This document shows, one piece after another, positions 43,050 to 53,967 of a stretch of 64,000 bases of DNA (position 1 is its first letter; each line of letters opens with the position of its first letter). The DNA lies in contig NZ_QAGK01000001.1 in NCBI RefSeq assembly GCF_003057885.1, forward strand, positions 124,001 to 188,000, in the 5' to 3' direction. The notes beneath the pieces were generated by a model, which saw only the letters and a list, made by a program, of their open reading frames with translations, was not told where the DNA came from and made no database searches. The stretch comes from Oceaniglobus ichthyenteri. Its GTDB lineage: Bacteria; Pseudomonadota; Alphaproteobacteria; Rhodobacterales; Rhodobacteraceae. A program made the translations under genes and the position numbers.

Positions 43050-45221
43050 TTAATCAAGCTGATTTTGAACTGTTGTGGTAAGTTGTGTCAGTGAAAATGG
43101 TTTTGGCAGGAAAACCGAGTTGGGAATCAGCGCTTGGGTTTCTGACAAGTTTTCTTCTGAATAGCCCGATACAAAGACCACTTTTGTCTCCGGGCGGGCG
43201 ATCAACGCTTGTTTGACCCAGGTTGGCCCATCCATGCCGGGCATGATCACATCGGTTACAAATATATCCACCGCAAGTGCCGGATCCGATAACAATTCAA
43301 TGGCATCTTCGCCGTTCTCGGCTTCGATCACGGAATAACCGCGTAACCTGAGGGCGCGTGACGCGAATGCCCTTACCGGCGCTTCGTCTTCGACCAACAA
43401 CACCACGCCATCAGCAGTTTGCGGAACCTCTGGGTTGCTTTTGGTGTTTACATGCGCGACGGCATGTTTTTCGGCGTGAAGTGCGGGAAAGTACAGTGTA
43501 AAACATGACCCCTTGCCCGGCTCACTATCTGCAAAGATGAACCCGCCGGTCTGTTTCACAATCCCGTACGCCGTAGACAGACCAAGCCCGGTGCCTTCGC
43601 CTGTTTTCTTGGTGGTAAAGAATGGTTCGAATATCTTTGGTAATTTATCCGGCGTTATCCCGATGCCCTGATCGCGAACTTTTACGGTAACGTAATCACC
43701 GGCCGGAACACTAACACGATCACGCTCCATTGGTTGGGCAAGATGTTCAACTTGTGTTTCGATGCTGATTCTCCCACCCGATGGCATCGCGTCACGGGCG
43801 TTGACCACCAGGTTCATGATAACCTGTTCCAATTGCCTTTTATCCGCCCGGATGGGCCGCAAAGACGGATCATGGGAAAAAGTCAGATTGACCCTCTCAC
43901 CAACAAGACGGTTCAGCAGGTGCGTGAGATCCGCCAATGTGAGGCGGAGATCCAGGAATTCGGGCCGCAAATTCTGTTTACGTGAAAAGGCCAGCAATTG
44001 CCCCACCAAACTGGCCGCGCGGTTGGCGTTCTGGTTGATTTGTTCGAGGTCGGCGAAGTCTGGATCCATCTCATCACGTCTGAGCAACAACAAATCGCAA
44101 TGTCCACTTATCGCCGTCAGCAGATTGTTGAAATCATGCGCAACGCCGCCGGCAAGCTGCCCGATCGCCTGCATCTTCTGGCTCTGAACAAATTGGGCTT
44201 CAAGTGTTTTCAGCTCGGTCGCATCATGCAGGATCGCCACCAATTTCATGTCCTTCCCGACGCCGATCTGACCTAATGTCACCTGAAGATACAAATCAAT
44301 CTTGCCTGGCGTCATGCGCACCACTTCGGGCCGATTCAACCCCCGCCCATCGAACCCGTCAGCCAACCAATCGCGGATCGGTCGGCCCAGCCCTTCGACG
44401 ACTGCTGCAAGGGGCTGATGCAGAATGTCTGCGTCTTCAAGCAATTGCCTGGCGCGTCGATTGATCTGTACCACCGTACCATCGGGCGCGATCTGCAAGA
44501 TCGGTACAGGCATATCTTCGAGATAAAGATCGGCATCGCCTTCGGCTTTTGCGCTTTGTGTATGCTGAGGCTGTGCAACGTTGCTGGTCGGTGCGGGCTT
44601 GGGGGGTTCTTTGGATTGCACGGCGCGGTTTGTGGTTACGGTATCGGATTTCATCCGCCAAATAAGCCCGTTTTGACCCATTTGGACAACAGTGAGTGTT
44701 GGTGAGTGTGACAAATGTGCCATGCAGTTTTCGGCGCGTCCTGTTTCAAGTGCTTGACGGCGCAACCTCTGAAATACCTCAAAAGGGGCTGCCACGAACA
44801 GGCCTAAAATTGCGGACGCATTGTCTCCGGCTTGCACTTCGAACGCCGCTTTGGATGCATCGTTTTGCGCCTCAACCACACCTGCGGCGTCGGTTAAAAT
44901 CAAAGGGTCCGTGTCAAAATGGGCCATATCGCAAAAGGCGATCATACGGTGTCGGCGCTTTGTGTCCTGTCGGATCGAAAGGCCCAGAATCAAGATGCAC
45001 AAAACCATCAAGGTGAGCGCCATAAACCAAGCGATACTGCGCATAATCTGGTCAGACAGCAAAAAACCCAGCGCAAAGAACCCCATTGCAAGGATCGCCA
45101 ACACCGGCACCCGCGCGGCAAGCGGGCCTGCCGTTTTGCCCAATTGAGGGACCGGAATTGTAAAGTCTGACACTCTATCACCTGCTCGCGTTCGCTTTAT
45201 ACCTGCAGGTTTGGAGTGCAT
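43050..45221 (-). CDS. cckA: Cell-cycle hybrid histidine kinase CckA
   Basis: A 723-residue hybrid kinase. Two membrane helices (39-57 and 63-82) are followed by two PAS-like regions (about 95-190 and 230-335), the dimerisation domain with phospho-His H362 in GGVAHDFNNLLTAISGHCDL, and an ATPase domain with N-, G1- and G2-boxes (VVNARDAMPSGG, VRDQGIGI, GTGLGLST). A C-terminal receiver has the acidic pair in LVEDEA, D657 in TDVIMPGMDG and K707 in LPKPFS. The H-box sequence is characteristic of CckA, which through ChpT phosphorylates CtrA. In Rhodobacterales that path controls motility, gene transfer agents and division. A GTG at 45170 with AGCAGGTG nearby is an alternative start. Confidence 0.92.
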   Translation of the reverse strand: MHSKPAGIKRTRAGDRVSDFTIPVPQLGKTAGPLAARVPVLAILAMGFFALGFLLSDQIMRSIAWFMALTLMVLCILILGLSIRQDTKRRHRMIAFCDMAHFDTDPLILTDAAGVVEAQNDASKAAFEVQAGDNASAILGLFVAAPFEVFQRLRRQALETGRAENCMAHLSHSPTLTVVQMGQNGLIWRMKSDTVTTNRAVQSKEPPKPAPTSNVAQPQHTQSAKAEGDADLYLEDMPVPILQIAPDGTVVQINRRARQLLEDADILHQPLAAVVEGLGRPIRDWLADGFDGRGLNRPEVVRMTPGKIDLYLQVTLGQIGVGKDMKLVAILHDATELKTLEAQFVQSQKMQAIGQLAGGVAHDFNNLLTAISGHCDLLLLRRDEMDPDFADLEQINQNANRAASLVGQLLAFSRKQNLRPEFLDLRLTLADLTHLLNRLVGERVNLTFSHDPSLRPIRADKRQLEQVIMNLVVNARDAMPSGGRISIETQVEHLAQPMERDRVSVPAGDYVTVKVRDQGIGITPDKLPKIFEPFFTTKKTGEGTGLGLSTAYGIVKQTGGFIFADSEPGKGSCFTLYFPALHAEKHAVAHVNTKSNPEVPQTADGVVLLVEDEAPVRAFASRALRLRGYSVIEAENGEDAIELLSDPALAVDIFVTDVIMPGMDGPTWVKQALIARPETKVVFVSGYSEENLSETQALIPNSVFLPKPFSLTQLTTTVQNQLD

Positions 45222-45299
45222 TGGTTAAATGTCCCTTAACGTTACCTTGGTTTCTCATCTCACACCTTACGAGAACCCGGTTTAGTTGTGTATAAGGGG

Positions 45300-46466
45300 C
45301 TACAATCTCTTTAAAATTGCAACGTAAAAACCATCCCCACCCGCAAGCGGTGAGACAGATCTTTGCTCAAGAATCTTCCATTCGAGGTTATTCTGGCAGA
45401 ATTTTTGCACCTGAACTTCGTTCTCAGACGTCAGAACTGAACAGGTCATATAGGCCAAGATGCCGCCGGAATCGACCAAAGGTACGACATCGTGCAAGAT
45501 CTGCGCCTGTGTGGCGATCAAAGAGTTCAACTTTTCCGCATTCAGCGCCCATTTTCCCTGTGGCGATCGGCGCCAAGCGCCGCTTCCCGAACACGGGGCA
45601 TCCACGACAACCACATCGAAAGGTCCCGATTTTGGCAATTCTGAAGGCGTTAAAATGGTTACATCAACACCAGCCCGCGCCGCGCGTTTGGGCAAATCGC
45701 CGATCCGCGCCGGATCGGCGTCATGGGCATAAAACGTTGCATCAGGGCAACGCGCCGCAAGGGCAAGGGTTTTTCCACCGCCACCGGCACAATAATCCAG
45801 CACGCGTTGGTTCTGTTTCAGCGGAACGCGCGCGGTAATCGCCTGACTCGCGGCATCCTGAACTTCGACCCAACCGTCAAGAAATGCCTTGTTCGCCTGC
45901 ACCCGGCGCGGGTTTTTCACAACCACAAGCGCGGTGTCGGCCAAGGCGGATGGTTCGGTGACAATACCATCTTCGGCCAACGCCTGCTGAGCCTCATCCA
46001 TGGTGGATTTGGCGGTATTGACCCTTAGAAACATTGGCGCGCGCGATTGAAACAGCGTCAGCACCTGTTCAAATTCATCACCCAAAGACTGTTTCAATTG
46101 CGGCAAAAGCCATTCTGGATAATCCAGTGTCGCCGATACCTGAACTGGGTCTGGGGATGCTGTTTCATCCTCGTCCAACGGCGCCGGGGCGTGGCCGACG
46201 CCCGTGAAAACAGTGGTGCAGGCAATGCCTTGGCGCCGCATCAAGCCAATCATCAATTGACGGCCCGTCGCTCCGCCGCCCAACGCGCTGCATGTCCCAT
46301 ATTGTCGTAACACGTCAAACACATGATCGCGAATGGCCGCACGGTCACTTGAACCGGCAAACCGGTTTTGCCGCGCCCAATGGGTCAACACCTGCTCTGC
46401 TGCAGCGCCCTCATTGATACGATCAAGAATTTCTATCGCGGCAGCGACGCGGGCACCGGGGGTCAT
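45300..46466 (-). CDS. rsmB: RsmB-like rRNA cytosine-C5 methyltransferase (NOL1/NOP2/Sun family)
   Basis: A 388-residue m5C methyltransferase. The SAM-binding motif is VLDYCAGGGGKTLALAA (222-238). The two catalytic cysteines are C292 in DAPCSGSGAWRRSPQGKW and C342 in MTCSVLTSENE. The N-terminal domain (RVAAAIEILDRINEGAAAEQVLTHW) resembles the NusB-like RNA-binding part of RsmB, but the protein is shorter than E. coli RsmB. The exact RNA position methylated is therefore assigned only by family. It lies 45 bp after guaB on the same strand. Confidence 0.85.
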   Translation of the reverse strand: MTPGARVAAAIEILDRINEGAAAEQVLTHWARQNRFAGSSDRAAIRDHVFDVLRQYGTCSALGGGATGRQLMIGLMRRQGIACTTVFTGVGHAPAPLDEDETASPDPVQVSATLDYPEWLLPQLKQSLGDEFEQVLTLFQSRAPMFLRVNTAKSTMDEAQQALAEDGIVTEPSALADTALVVVKNPRRVQANKAFLDGWVEVQDAASQAITARVPLKQNQRVLDYCAGGGGKTLALAARCPDATFYAHDADPARIGDLPKRAARAGVDVTILTPSELPKSGPFDVVVVDAPCSGSGAWRRSPQGKWALNAEKLNSLIATQAQILHDVVPLVDSGGILAYMTCSVLTSENEVQVQKFCQNNLEWKILEQRSVSPLAGGDGFYVAILKRL

Positions 46467-46511
46467 AGCTTCATGTCAAACATTAGCTTTATATCGTAAA
46501 GCATTGTCATA

Positions 46512-48107
<1,596 letters not shown>

Positions 48108-48884
48108 TTATCGTGATAAATCCTTGGCGGTTTTGGCCAAACTCCGCACCGCATGGGCATAGCACGCAATATCGCCACCGACGCCCAGAAAGTTGAACCC
48201 CATTTCAGCATATTCAACCATTTTGACCTTATCAAAGGTCACGATGCCTGCCGCTTTTCCAGCCGCGCGAATTTTTACAGCTGCGTTTTCAATCTCTGCA
48301 ACCACATCAGGGTGGGCCATATTGCCCAAATGCCCCATATCGGCGGCCAGATCGCCGGGGCCGACAAACACACAATCCACCCCCGGCACCGCGGCGATTT
48401 CTTCTATGTTTTCGATGGCTTGTCTTGTTTCCACCTGAACCATCAGACATATCTCATCGCCTGCTGTCGCAAGATAGTCGGTGAACTCGCCGAAACCGGT
48501 GGCGCGCGATTGTACGGCACCCACCCCGCGTATGCCTTCGGGCGGATAGCGCACCGCGCGCACCATTTCGGCGGCCTCCTGGGCGGTGTTGATCATTGGC
48601 ACCAGAATCGATTGAATGCCGATATCCAACATCTGTTTCATGATCCGCACATCGGCAACCGGAACCCGGGCCACGATTGATGCCGTGCCCCCCGACATCG
48701 CCTGACATTGCGCCAGAATCAATGGCACATCATTGGGCCCGTGTTCGCCATCAATCAGGCACCAATCAAATCCGGCACGCGCGGCAATTTCGGCGGCCGT
48801 GGGGTGGGCAAACGCCATCCACAGCCCGGTTTGAAGCCGTCCTTCGGACAGCGCATGTTTCAGGCGGTTCTTTGGGGCGGGCAT
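48108..48884 (-). CDS. HpcH/HpaI-family aldolase
   Basis: A 258-residue class II (divalent-metal) aldolase/citrate-lyase-like enzyme. Family blocks are DWCLIDGEHGPND near residue 40 (catalytic His and substrate binding), RVPVADVRIMKQMLDIGIQSILVPMI, MVQVETRQAIENIEEIAAVPGVDCVFVGPGDLA with the metal-binding Glu and Asp, and GFNFLGVGGDIA. Members split 2-keto-4-hydroxy acids into pyruvate and an aldehyde. The precise substrate is unknown because there is no aromatic or sugar-acid pathway alongside. The ATG at 48884 has AGGAG six bases upstream, which decides it over 48902. Confidence 0.9.
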   Translation of the reverse strand: MPAPKNRLKHALSEGRLQTGLWMAFAHPTAAEIAARAGFDWCLIDGEHGPNDVPLILAQCQAMSGGTASIVARVPVADVRIMKQMLDIGIQSILVPMINTAQEAAEMVRAVRYPPEGIRGVGAVQSRATGFGEFTDYLATAGDEICLMVQVETRQAIENIEEIAAVPGVDCVFVGPGDLAADMGHLGNMAHPDVVAEIENAAVKIRAAGKAAGIVTFDKVKMVEYAEMGFNFLGVGGDIACYAHAVRSLAKTAKDLSR

Positions 48885-49011
48885 CGGAAACTCCTGTATC
48901 AAAGCACCGTCATCCGATCACGCCACAGATCATTTGCCAACTGCCATCTGTCCACATCGACACCTTGTTCAGATGAACAAGCAAGTTACTCATCGGCATC
49001 ATAAAACCGCG

Positions 49012-49869
49012 TCACACGATTACACCCTCCTGTTGCATGAACCGTTTTCGCGGCATTACCCGCAAACGCGGCGGCGGAATTTGGCGCAGTTTCGCGCCGG
49101 TACCCATCTTGAACTGGTTCAATCCCGGCGTGTCCGGTGACACAAGGCCAAGATCCAGAGTTGCGATTCCGGCGGCGCGCAATTTCTGGACAGCGTTCCA
49201 CATCAACAGGTTATGGGCAGAGTGCCGCCGCCCTTCTTCTCCGCTCCAGCCGATCAGATATGTGGCCGATGTCCCGTGAACCAGAAATGACATCGCGGCG
49301 GCGTTTCGCCCGGCACTTACCGTGAATAATCCATCCGCCCTGTACCGCGCCCAGCCATCAATCCATCGTGGCGGCATGTTACGATAGCGCGCCCGCTTTT
49401 GTTGCGCCTTTTCGGCCCGAAGCAGCCAATTCGGCACCCCGCCCATCTGCGATACAATCAATCCTGATCTCTGCGCAGCGTTCAACCGATTACGCCATTT
49501 CCCATGCAGCCGCGCGCGCAGGTCCGGCACGCTGAGGTCAAGCTGGGCATGGTGGCGCACCTGGCCCAGAGTGATGCCCAGCGGGGCAGGCCCAATCCAG
49601 ATCAACGGCCCCTCATCGCGCAGCGCATCGGCGGCGTGCGCACTGCCCGGCGTGGGCAGCCCGTGCCACGCCACGCGCAGGGGTCCGATCCGCCGCAGGA
49701 TACATTGAACGTGTGAGTGCGTACCATCCTCGGCAATCACCTGCGCCCGGCGCACTGTCGCCCCCAGTCGCGCCATTACGGCGCCATATGCCCATTGCTG
49801 TTGCAACGGCGCCGGGCCGACGGCCGTTTCCCATTCACTGCGGCGCAGTTCGTCCCAAATCACGTCCAT
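49012..49869 (-). CDS. FemAB/GNAT-like acyltransferase-fold protein
   Basis: About 285 residues. The central region HGKWRNRLNAAQRSGL and the C-terminal block FLVHGTSATYLIGWSGEEGRRHSAHNLLMWNAVQKLRAAGIATLDLG follow the FemAB/BioF2-like double-GNAT pattern, ending in the GLNQFKMGTGA motif common to these proteins. FemAB relatives transfer amino acids to peptidoglycan or acyl groups to other amines. The acceptor is not evident. The ATG at 49869 is taken; a GTG at 49890 is also in frame. It lies alone, 96 bp after aglK on the same strand, and could be read through from the agl operon. Confidence 0.75.
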   Translation of the reverse strand: MDVIWDELRRSEWETAVGPAPLQQQWAYGAVMARLGATVRRAQVIAEDGTHSHVQCILRRIGPLRVAWHGLPTPGSAHAADALRDEGPLIWIGPAPLGITLGQVRHHAQLDLSVPDLRARLHGKWRNRLNAAQRSGLIVSQMGGVPNWLLRAEKAQQKRARYRNMPPRWIDGWARYRADGLFTVSAGRNAAAMSFLVHGTSATYLIGWSGEEGRRHSAHNLLMWNAVQKLRAAGIATLDLGLVSPDTPGLNQFKMGTGAKLRQIPPPRLRVMPRKRFMQQEGVIV

Positions 49870-49965
49870 GACGCAGTCTGGCACGGTCACAGTTAATCGT
49901 ATGTTACCAGAATTGAAAAACCGGTGCGCCCGGGTCGAAAAAAATGATCCCCGTCCTTGCGCACC

Positions 49966-51108
49966 TCAATGCACAGAAACGTTCAGATTTTTCGTTGTGG
50001 CGGTTTTGGCCAGACCACCCGACCGATAAAGCAGCGATTCGCCGTCTAAAAACACATGCACCTTGTCCGGTTTCGCGCCAAGACGCACGGTGTTGCCCCG
50101 CAATTCGGAATGGATGCCGGGCAGTTTGCCAACCACCGGGTCGGCGCCGCCGACCCGTTCGAAATACAACAGTGTGACCTCGCCCAACGCTTCGGTGATG
50201 CCGACCTTGCCTTCGAATACATAATCGCCATCGGTTTCCACCAAATCCTCGGGGCGCACACCAACGTTCACCTTGGCCCCCATGTCGGCCTCGGTCGAAG
50301 GATAGGCCGACACTGTTGTTCCCCCGGCCTCCATCGCGATGGTGGTTTGCGCGCCGGTGCCAATGATTTTACCCGGCAACAGGTTCATCGAGGGCGAGCC
50401 GATGAATTGCGCCACAAATTCATTTTCGGGCTTTTCATACAGGGTCAACGGTGATCCGACCTGGGCAATGCCGCCACCTGCCAGCACCACGATGCGACTG
50501 GCCAATGTCATTGCCTCAACCTGATCATGGGTCACATAGATCATGGTGGAATTGGGCATCGCCTCTTTCAACTGGGCAATTTCAATCCGTGTGGCCACGC
50601 GCAACGCGGCGTCGAGGTTTGAAAGGGGTTCGTCAAACAAATACACCTTGGGGTCGCGCACGATGCTGCGGCCAATCGCAACACGCTGACGTTGCCCGCC
50701 CGAAAGCGCCTTTGGCAGTCGGTCAAGATACGGCTCAAGCTGCAAGATCTTGCTGGCCTTGGCGATGGCCTCTTCAATCTCTTGCGGGGATTTTTTGGCA
50801 ATTTTCAGGGCAAACGCCATGTTATCGCGCACCGTCATATGGGGATAAAGCGCGTAAGATTGAAACACCATCGCGATGCCACGCTGTGCTGGGGGCACGT
50901 CATTCACCACCTCACCGTCGATCTGCAATTCCCCGGCGGTAATTTTCTCTAACCCGGCAATCATCCGCAGCAGCGTAGATTTGCCACAGCCCGACGGGCC
51001 GACAAATACGATCAATTCGCCACGCTTGATATCAAGATTGATGTTTTTCAAAACATCGACAGTCCCGCCATAGGTTTTGGCAACGTTGGTCAGCAATAGG
51101 TCAGCCAT
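49966..51108 (-). CDS. aglK: Alpha-glucoside ABC transporter ATPase AglK
   Basis: A 380-residue MalK-type ATPase. Walker A is GPSGCGKST (37-45), with signature [20 protein letters not shown], Walker [12 protein letters not shown] and switch [12 protein letters not shown]-terminal OB/TOBE domain is seen (EFVAQFIGSPSMNLLPG, VGVRPEDLV). It is the last gene of aglEFGAK, 12 bp after aglA, with GGGAAAGAG before its ATG. The gene order and sequence class match the Sinorhizobium agl operon for uptake of sucrose, maltose and trehalose. Confidence 0.92.
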   Translation of the reverse strand: MADLLLTNVAKTYGGTVDVLKNINLDIKRGELIVFVGPSGCGKSTLLRMIAGLEKITAGELQIDGEVVNDVPPAQRGIAMVFQSYALYPHMTVRDNMAFALKIAKKSPQEIEEAIAKASKILQLEPYLDRLPKALSGGQRQRVAIGRSIVRDPKVYLFDEPLSNLDAALRVATRIEIAQLKEAMPNSTMIYVTHDQVEAMTLASRIVVLAGGGIAQVGSPLTLYEKPENEFVAQFIGSPSMNLLPGKIIGTGAQTTIAMEAGGTTVSAYPSTEADMGAKVNVGVRPEDLVETDGDYVFEGKVGITEALGEVTLLYFERVGGADPVVGKLPGIHSELRGNTVRLGAKPDKVHVFLDGESLLYRSGGLAKTATTKNLNVSVH

Positions 51109-51120
51109 GTCTCTTTCCCC

Positions 51121-52797
51121 TTATCCTGTCTTGCTTGTCGCATCGCTGACGGCGAAATAGGCCTGCCATGGCGGCAATATGATTTCGATATCCGAGGCAA
51201 CCGTTTGAAAAGGCGCGGCTTTGTCCTGTTGCCAATTGCCATCGGGTGGGCTGAACGGTTGGGCCTTGTTGGTCAGGTTAAAGGCGCAAAGCACCTGATT
51301 GCCGCCCTCGTCGCGGATCATCACCAACAGATCATCGGTCGCCGTGACGATGCGCAAATCACCCTTGATCAGTGGCGTGTGGGTTTTGCGAAATGCGATG
51401 AAGGCGCGGTAAAATTCCAACGTTGAATCGTCGGCCTGGTCTTGAACCGATTGCGCCCTCTCCAAATGTTCGACCGCCACGGGCAGCCAGGGTTTGGCAT
51501 CGGAAAACCCGCCATTGTGATTGTCGCGCACCCAAGGAAACGGCGTGCGGCATCCATCGCGGCCTTTGAATTTTGGCCAGAATCGTTTGCCATAGGGGTC
51601 TTGCAGATCCTCAAACGCGACATAAGCCTCTGTCAGGCCCAATTCTTCGCCCTGATACAGGCAAATCGTGCCTTTCATGCTGAGCAATACCGCGGCGTAA
51701 AGGCGGCGCGCGCCTTCGCTCAGGTTCCAACGGCTGGCGTGGCGTTCCACATCGTGGTTGGAAAACGCCCAACAGGCCCAGCCTTCGGTCACGATCCGAT
51801 CAAACCGCTCCAACACCTCTTTGATGCGGGTGCCACTGGGATAAATCGGCGACAGGAAATCGAAATCATACGCCATGTGCAACAGATCGTCGCCCGCCGT
51901 ATAGGCCGCCTGGGTTTCCATGCCCCGCTGGCTTTCGCCCACCTCGCCAACCGATGTGATTGCCGGATATTCCTCCATCACCGCGCGCAGGCGGCGCAGA
52001 AATTCCAGGTTTTCGGGCTGGGTTTTGTCGTACAGGTGATCCTGAAAATTATAGGGGTTCACCGCAGGCGCGGTATTGGCGTTGCGCTGCTCCGGCGCCA
52101 GGGGCGGATTGTCACGCAGTTGCGCATCGTGGACATAAAAATTCACCGTATCCAGGCGAAATCCATCCACGCCCCGATCCAGCCAGTATCGCGCCACATC
52201 CAGTAATTCATCCTGCACCGCGGGACAGTGAAAATTCAAATCTGGTTGTTCGGTCAAGAAGTTATGCAGGTAATACTGCATCCGCTCACCATCCCATTCC
52301 CAAGCCGAGCCGCCAAAGATTGACAGCCAATTGTTGGGCGGCGTGCCATCGGGTTTTGGATCGGCCCAAACGTACCAATCATGTTTGGCATTGTCACGGC
52401 TTGACCGGCTTTCCTTGAACCACGGATGATCGGCGCTGGTGTGTGACAGCACCAGATCAATCAACACTTTCAGCCCCAGATCATGCGCCCGGCTGATCAG
52501 CGCGTCAAAATCGCCCAAGGTGCCGAACATCGGATCGACATCGCGGTAATCAGACACGTCATAGCCGAAATCCAACATCGGCGAGCGGAAGAAGGGCGAA
52601 ATCCAGATCGCATCGACGCCCAAGGCCGCGACATGGGGCAATCGGTGGATGATCCCCGCCAGATCGCCAACACCATCGCCATTGCTATCCTGAAAGCTGC
52701 GCGGATAGATCTGATAGATCACCGCACCACGCCACCAGTCCCGATCAACCGCTGCCACCTTGGGGGCTGGCGCGGAATTTGTTTCAACAAAGCTCAT
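51121..52797 (-). CDS. aglA: Alpha-glucosidase AglA (GH13)
   Basis: A 558-residue cytoplasmic GH13 alpha-glucosidase or oligo-1,6-glucosidase-type enzyme. It begins WWRGAVIYQIYPRSFQDSNGDG. The catalytic nucleophile is D216 in DGFRLDTVN, the acid/base E285 in SVGEVGE and the third carboxylate D349 in FSNHDVERH. There is no signal peptide, so it splits alpha-glucosides after import by AglEFGK. It lies between aglG (9 bp upstream) and aglK. AAAGG precedes the ATG. Confidence 0.94.
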   Translation of the reverse strand: MSFVETNSAPAPKVAAVDRDWWRGAVIYQIYPRSFQDSNGDGVGDLAGIIHRLPHVAALGVDAIWISPFFRSPMLDFGYDVSDYRDVDPMFGTLGDFDALISRAHDLGLKVLIDLVLSHTSADHPWFKESRSSRDNAKHDWYVWADPKPDGTPPNNWLSIFGGSAWEWDGERMQYYLHNFLTEQPDLNFHCPAVQDELLDVARYWLDRGVDGFRLDTVNFYVHDAQLRDNPPLAPEQRNANTAPAVNPYNFQDHLYDKTQPENLEFLRRLRAVMEEYPAITSVGEVGESQRGMETQAAYTAGDDLLHMAYDFDFLSPIYPSGTRIKEVLERFDRIVTEGWACWAFSNHDVERHASRWNLSEGARRLYAAVLLSMKGTICLYQGEELGLTEAYVAFEDLQDPYGKRFWPKFKGRDGCRTPFPWVRDNHNGGFSDAKPWLPVAVEHLERAQSVQDQADDSTLEFYRAFIAFRKTHTPLIKGDLRIVTATDDLLVMIRDEGGNQVLCAFNLTNKAQPFSPPDGNWQQDKAAPFQTVASDIEIILPPWQAYFAVSDATSKTG

Positions 52798-52806
52798 AGT
52801 TTACCT

Positions 52807-53967
52807 TTACTTGACAGAGCCGGCCAAAAGACCGCGCACCAGATATTTCTGCATGGCAAAGAACACCACCAAAGGCACCGAAATCGACACGAACGCCGCC
52901 GTTGCCAGAATTTCCCAATTGCCGCCGCGCGTGCCCAAGAGTTCGACGATCTGCTTGGTCATCACAGTGGTTTCCCCGGTGCTGTCGATCAAAAACACAA
53001 GGGCGACCAACAGATCGTTCCATGTCCAGAGGAATTGAAAAATCGCAAAGGACGCAAGCGCGGGAAAAGACAGCGGCAGGATGATTTTTACGAAAATCTG
53101 AAAATCCGACGCACCGTCCACCTTGGCGTTTTCGATGATATCGCGGGGCAATCCGACCATGTAATTTCGGAGCAAATAGATCGCGAGCGGCAGGCCAAAG
53201 CCGGTATGGGCCATCCAGGCGCCCAGATACCCCTTTCCGATGCCGATTTCGTTGTGAAATTTCAACAGCGGAATCAGCGCCAATTGCAGCGGCACAACCA
53301 ATAGCCCGACAACCGCGGCAATCAACAGCGCGCGCCCCGGAAAATCCATCCACGCCAGCGCATAGGCCGCAAAGGCCGCCACCAGGATCGGGATGATCGT
53401 AGCCGGAATCGTGACGGTCAACGTATTGAAAAACGCCTTGGCCATGCCTTCGCGGTTGGTGGGATCAAGCAGCATGTTTTCATAGTTTTCGGTGGTAAAT
53501 TCCGCCGGGGTTGTCGCGGTGACAAACACACGCTCTCCCCTGCGGCCCTGAAATTCGGTGTCGTTCTCTAACCGGTAATCGCCGTTTTCCAACACGGTCA
53601 GGCGGCCATCATCACCCATATCTGCAGTGTCACCTGCGGTATAATCGGCAATGGCGCGCGATGAGGTGCCCCAAACCGAAATCTTTGCATCGGGCTTTGG
53701 GGTGCCATCTTCGACGAACAGATTGCCTTCAATCACATACAATGCACCCTCTTGGGTTTGTTCGGACGGCGCACCGGTGCGCAGCACCAGATTTTGTTCG
53801 GATGGAAACGCCGCCTTCCACCAGCCGGAGGTTGAAATCTGATCCGCCGTGCGAAACGAACTGACCAACAATCCAACGGTGGGAAACAGCCACAAAAACA
53901 CCAAGACTGCGACAGATATATGCACCGCCCAGGTCAGCGAAGATTTGGTTCCAGCGATGTTATCCAT
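52807..53967 (-). CDS. aglG: Alpha-glucoside ABC permease AglG
   Basis: A 386-residue MalG-type permease. A first helix (VHISVAVLVFLWLFPTVGLLVSS) is followed by a large hydrophilic, probably periplasmic loop (about 40-185, including TADQISTSGWWKAAFPSEQN). Five more helices follow, with the EAA loop ENAKVDGASDFQIFVKIILPLSFPA and the end MQKYLVRGLLAGSVK. The big loop distinguishes AglG from ordinary 280-residue MalG proteins. The start overlaps the aglF stop by one base (TAATG). Confidence 0.9.
   Translation of the reverse strand: MDNIAGTKSSLTWAVHISVAVLVFLWLFPTVGLLVSSFRTADQISTSGWWKAAFPSEQNLVLRTGAPSEQTQEGALYVIEGNLFVEDGTPKPDAKISVWGTSSRAIADYTAGDTADMGDDGRLTVLENGDYRLENDTEFQGRRGERVFVTATTPAEFTTENYENMLLDPTNREGMAKAFFNTLTVTIPATIIPILVAAFAAYALAWMDFPGRALLIAAVVGLLVVPLQLALIPLLKFHNEIGIGKGYLGAWMAHTGFGLPLAIYLLRNYMVGLPRDIIENAKVDGASDFQIFVKIILPLSFPALASFAIFQFLWTWNDLLVALVFLIDSTGETTVMTKQIVELLGTRGGNWEILATAAFVSISVPLVVFFAMQKYLVRGLLAGSVK

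Noticed and set aside
41802-46466. recA-cckA-rsmB block as a foreign island because its G+C looks lower
   Set aside because: The genes are core and in expected alphaproteobacterial context; lower G+C was judged from a few lines only.
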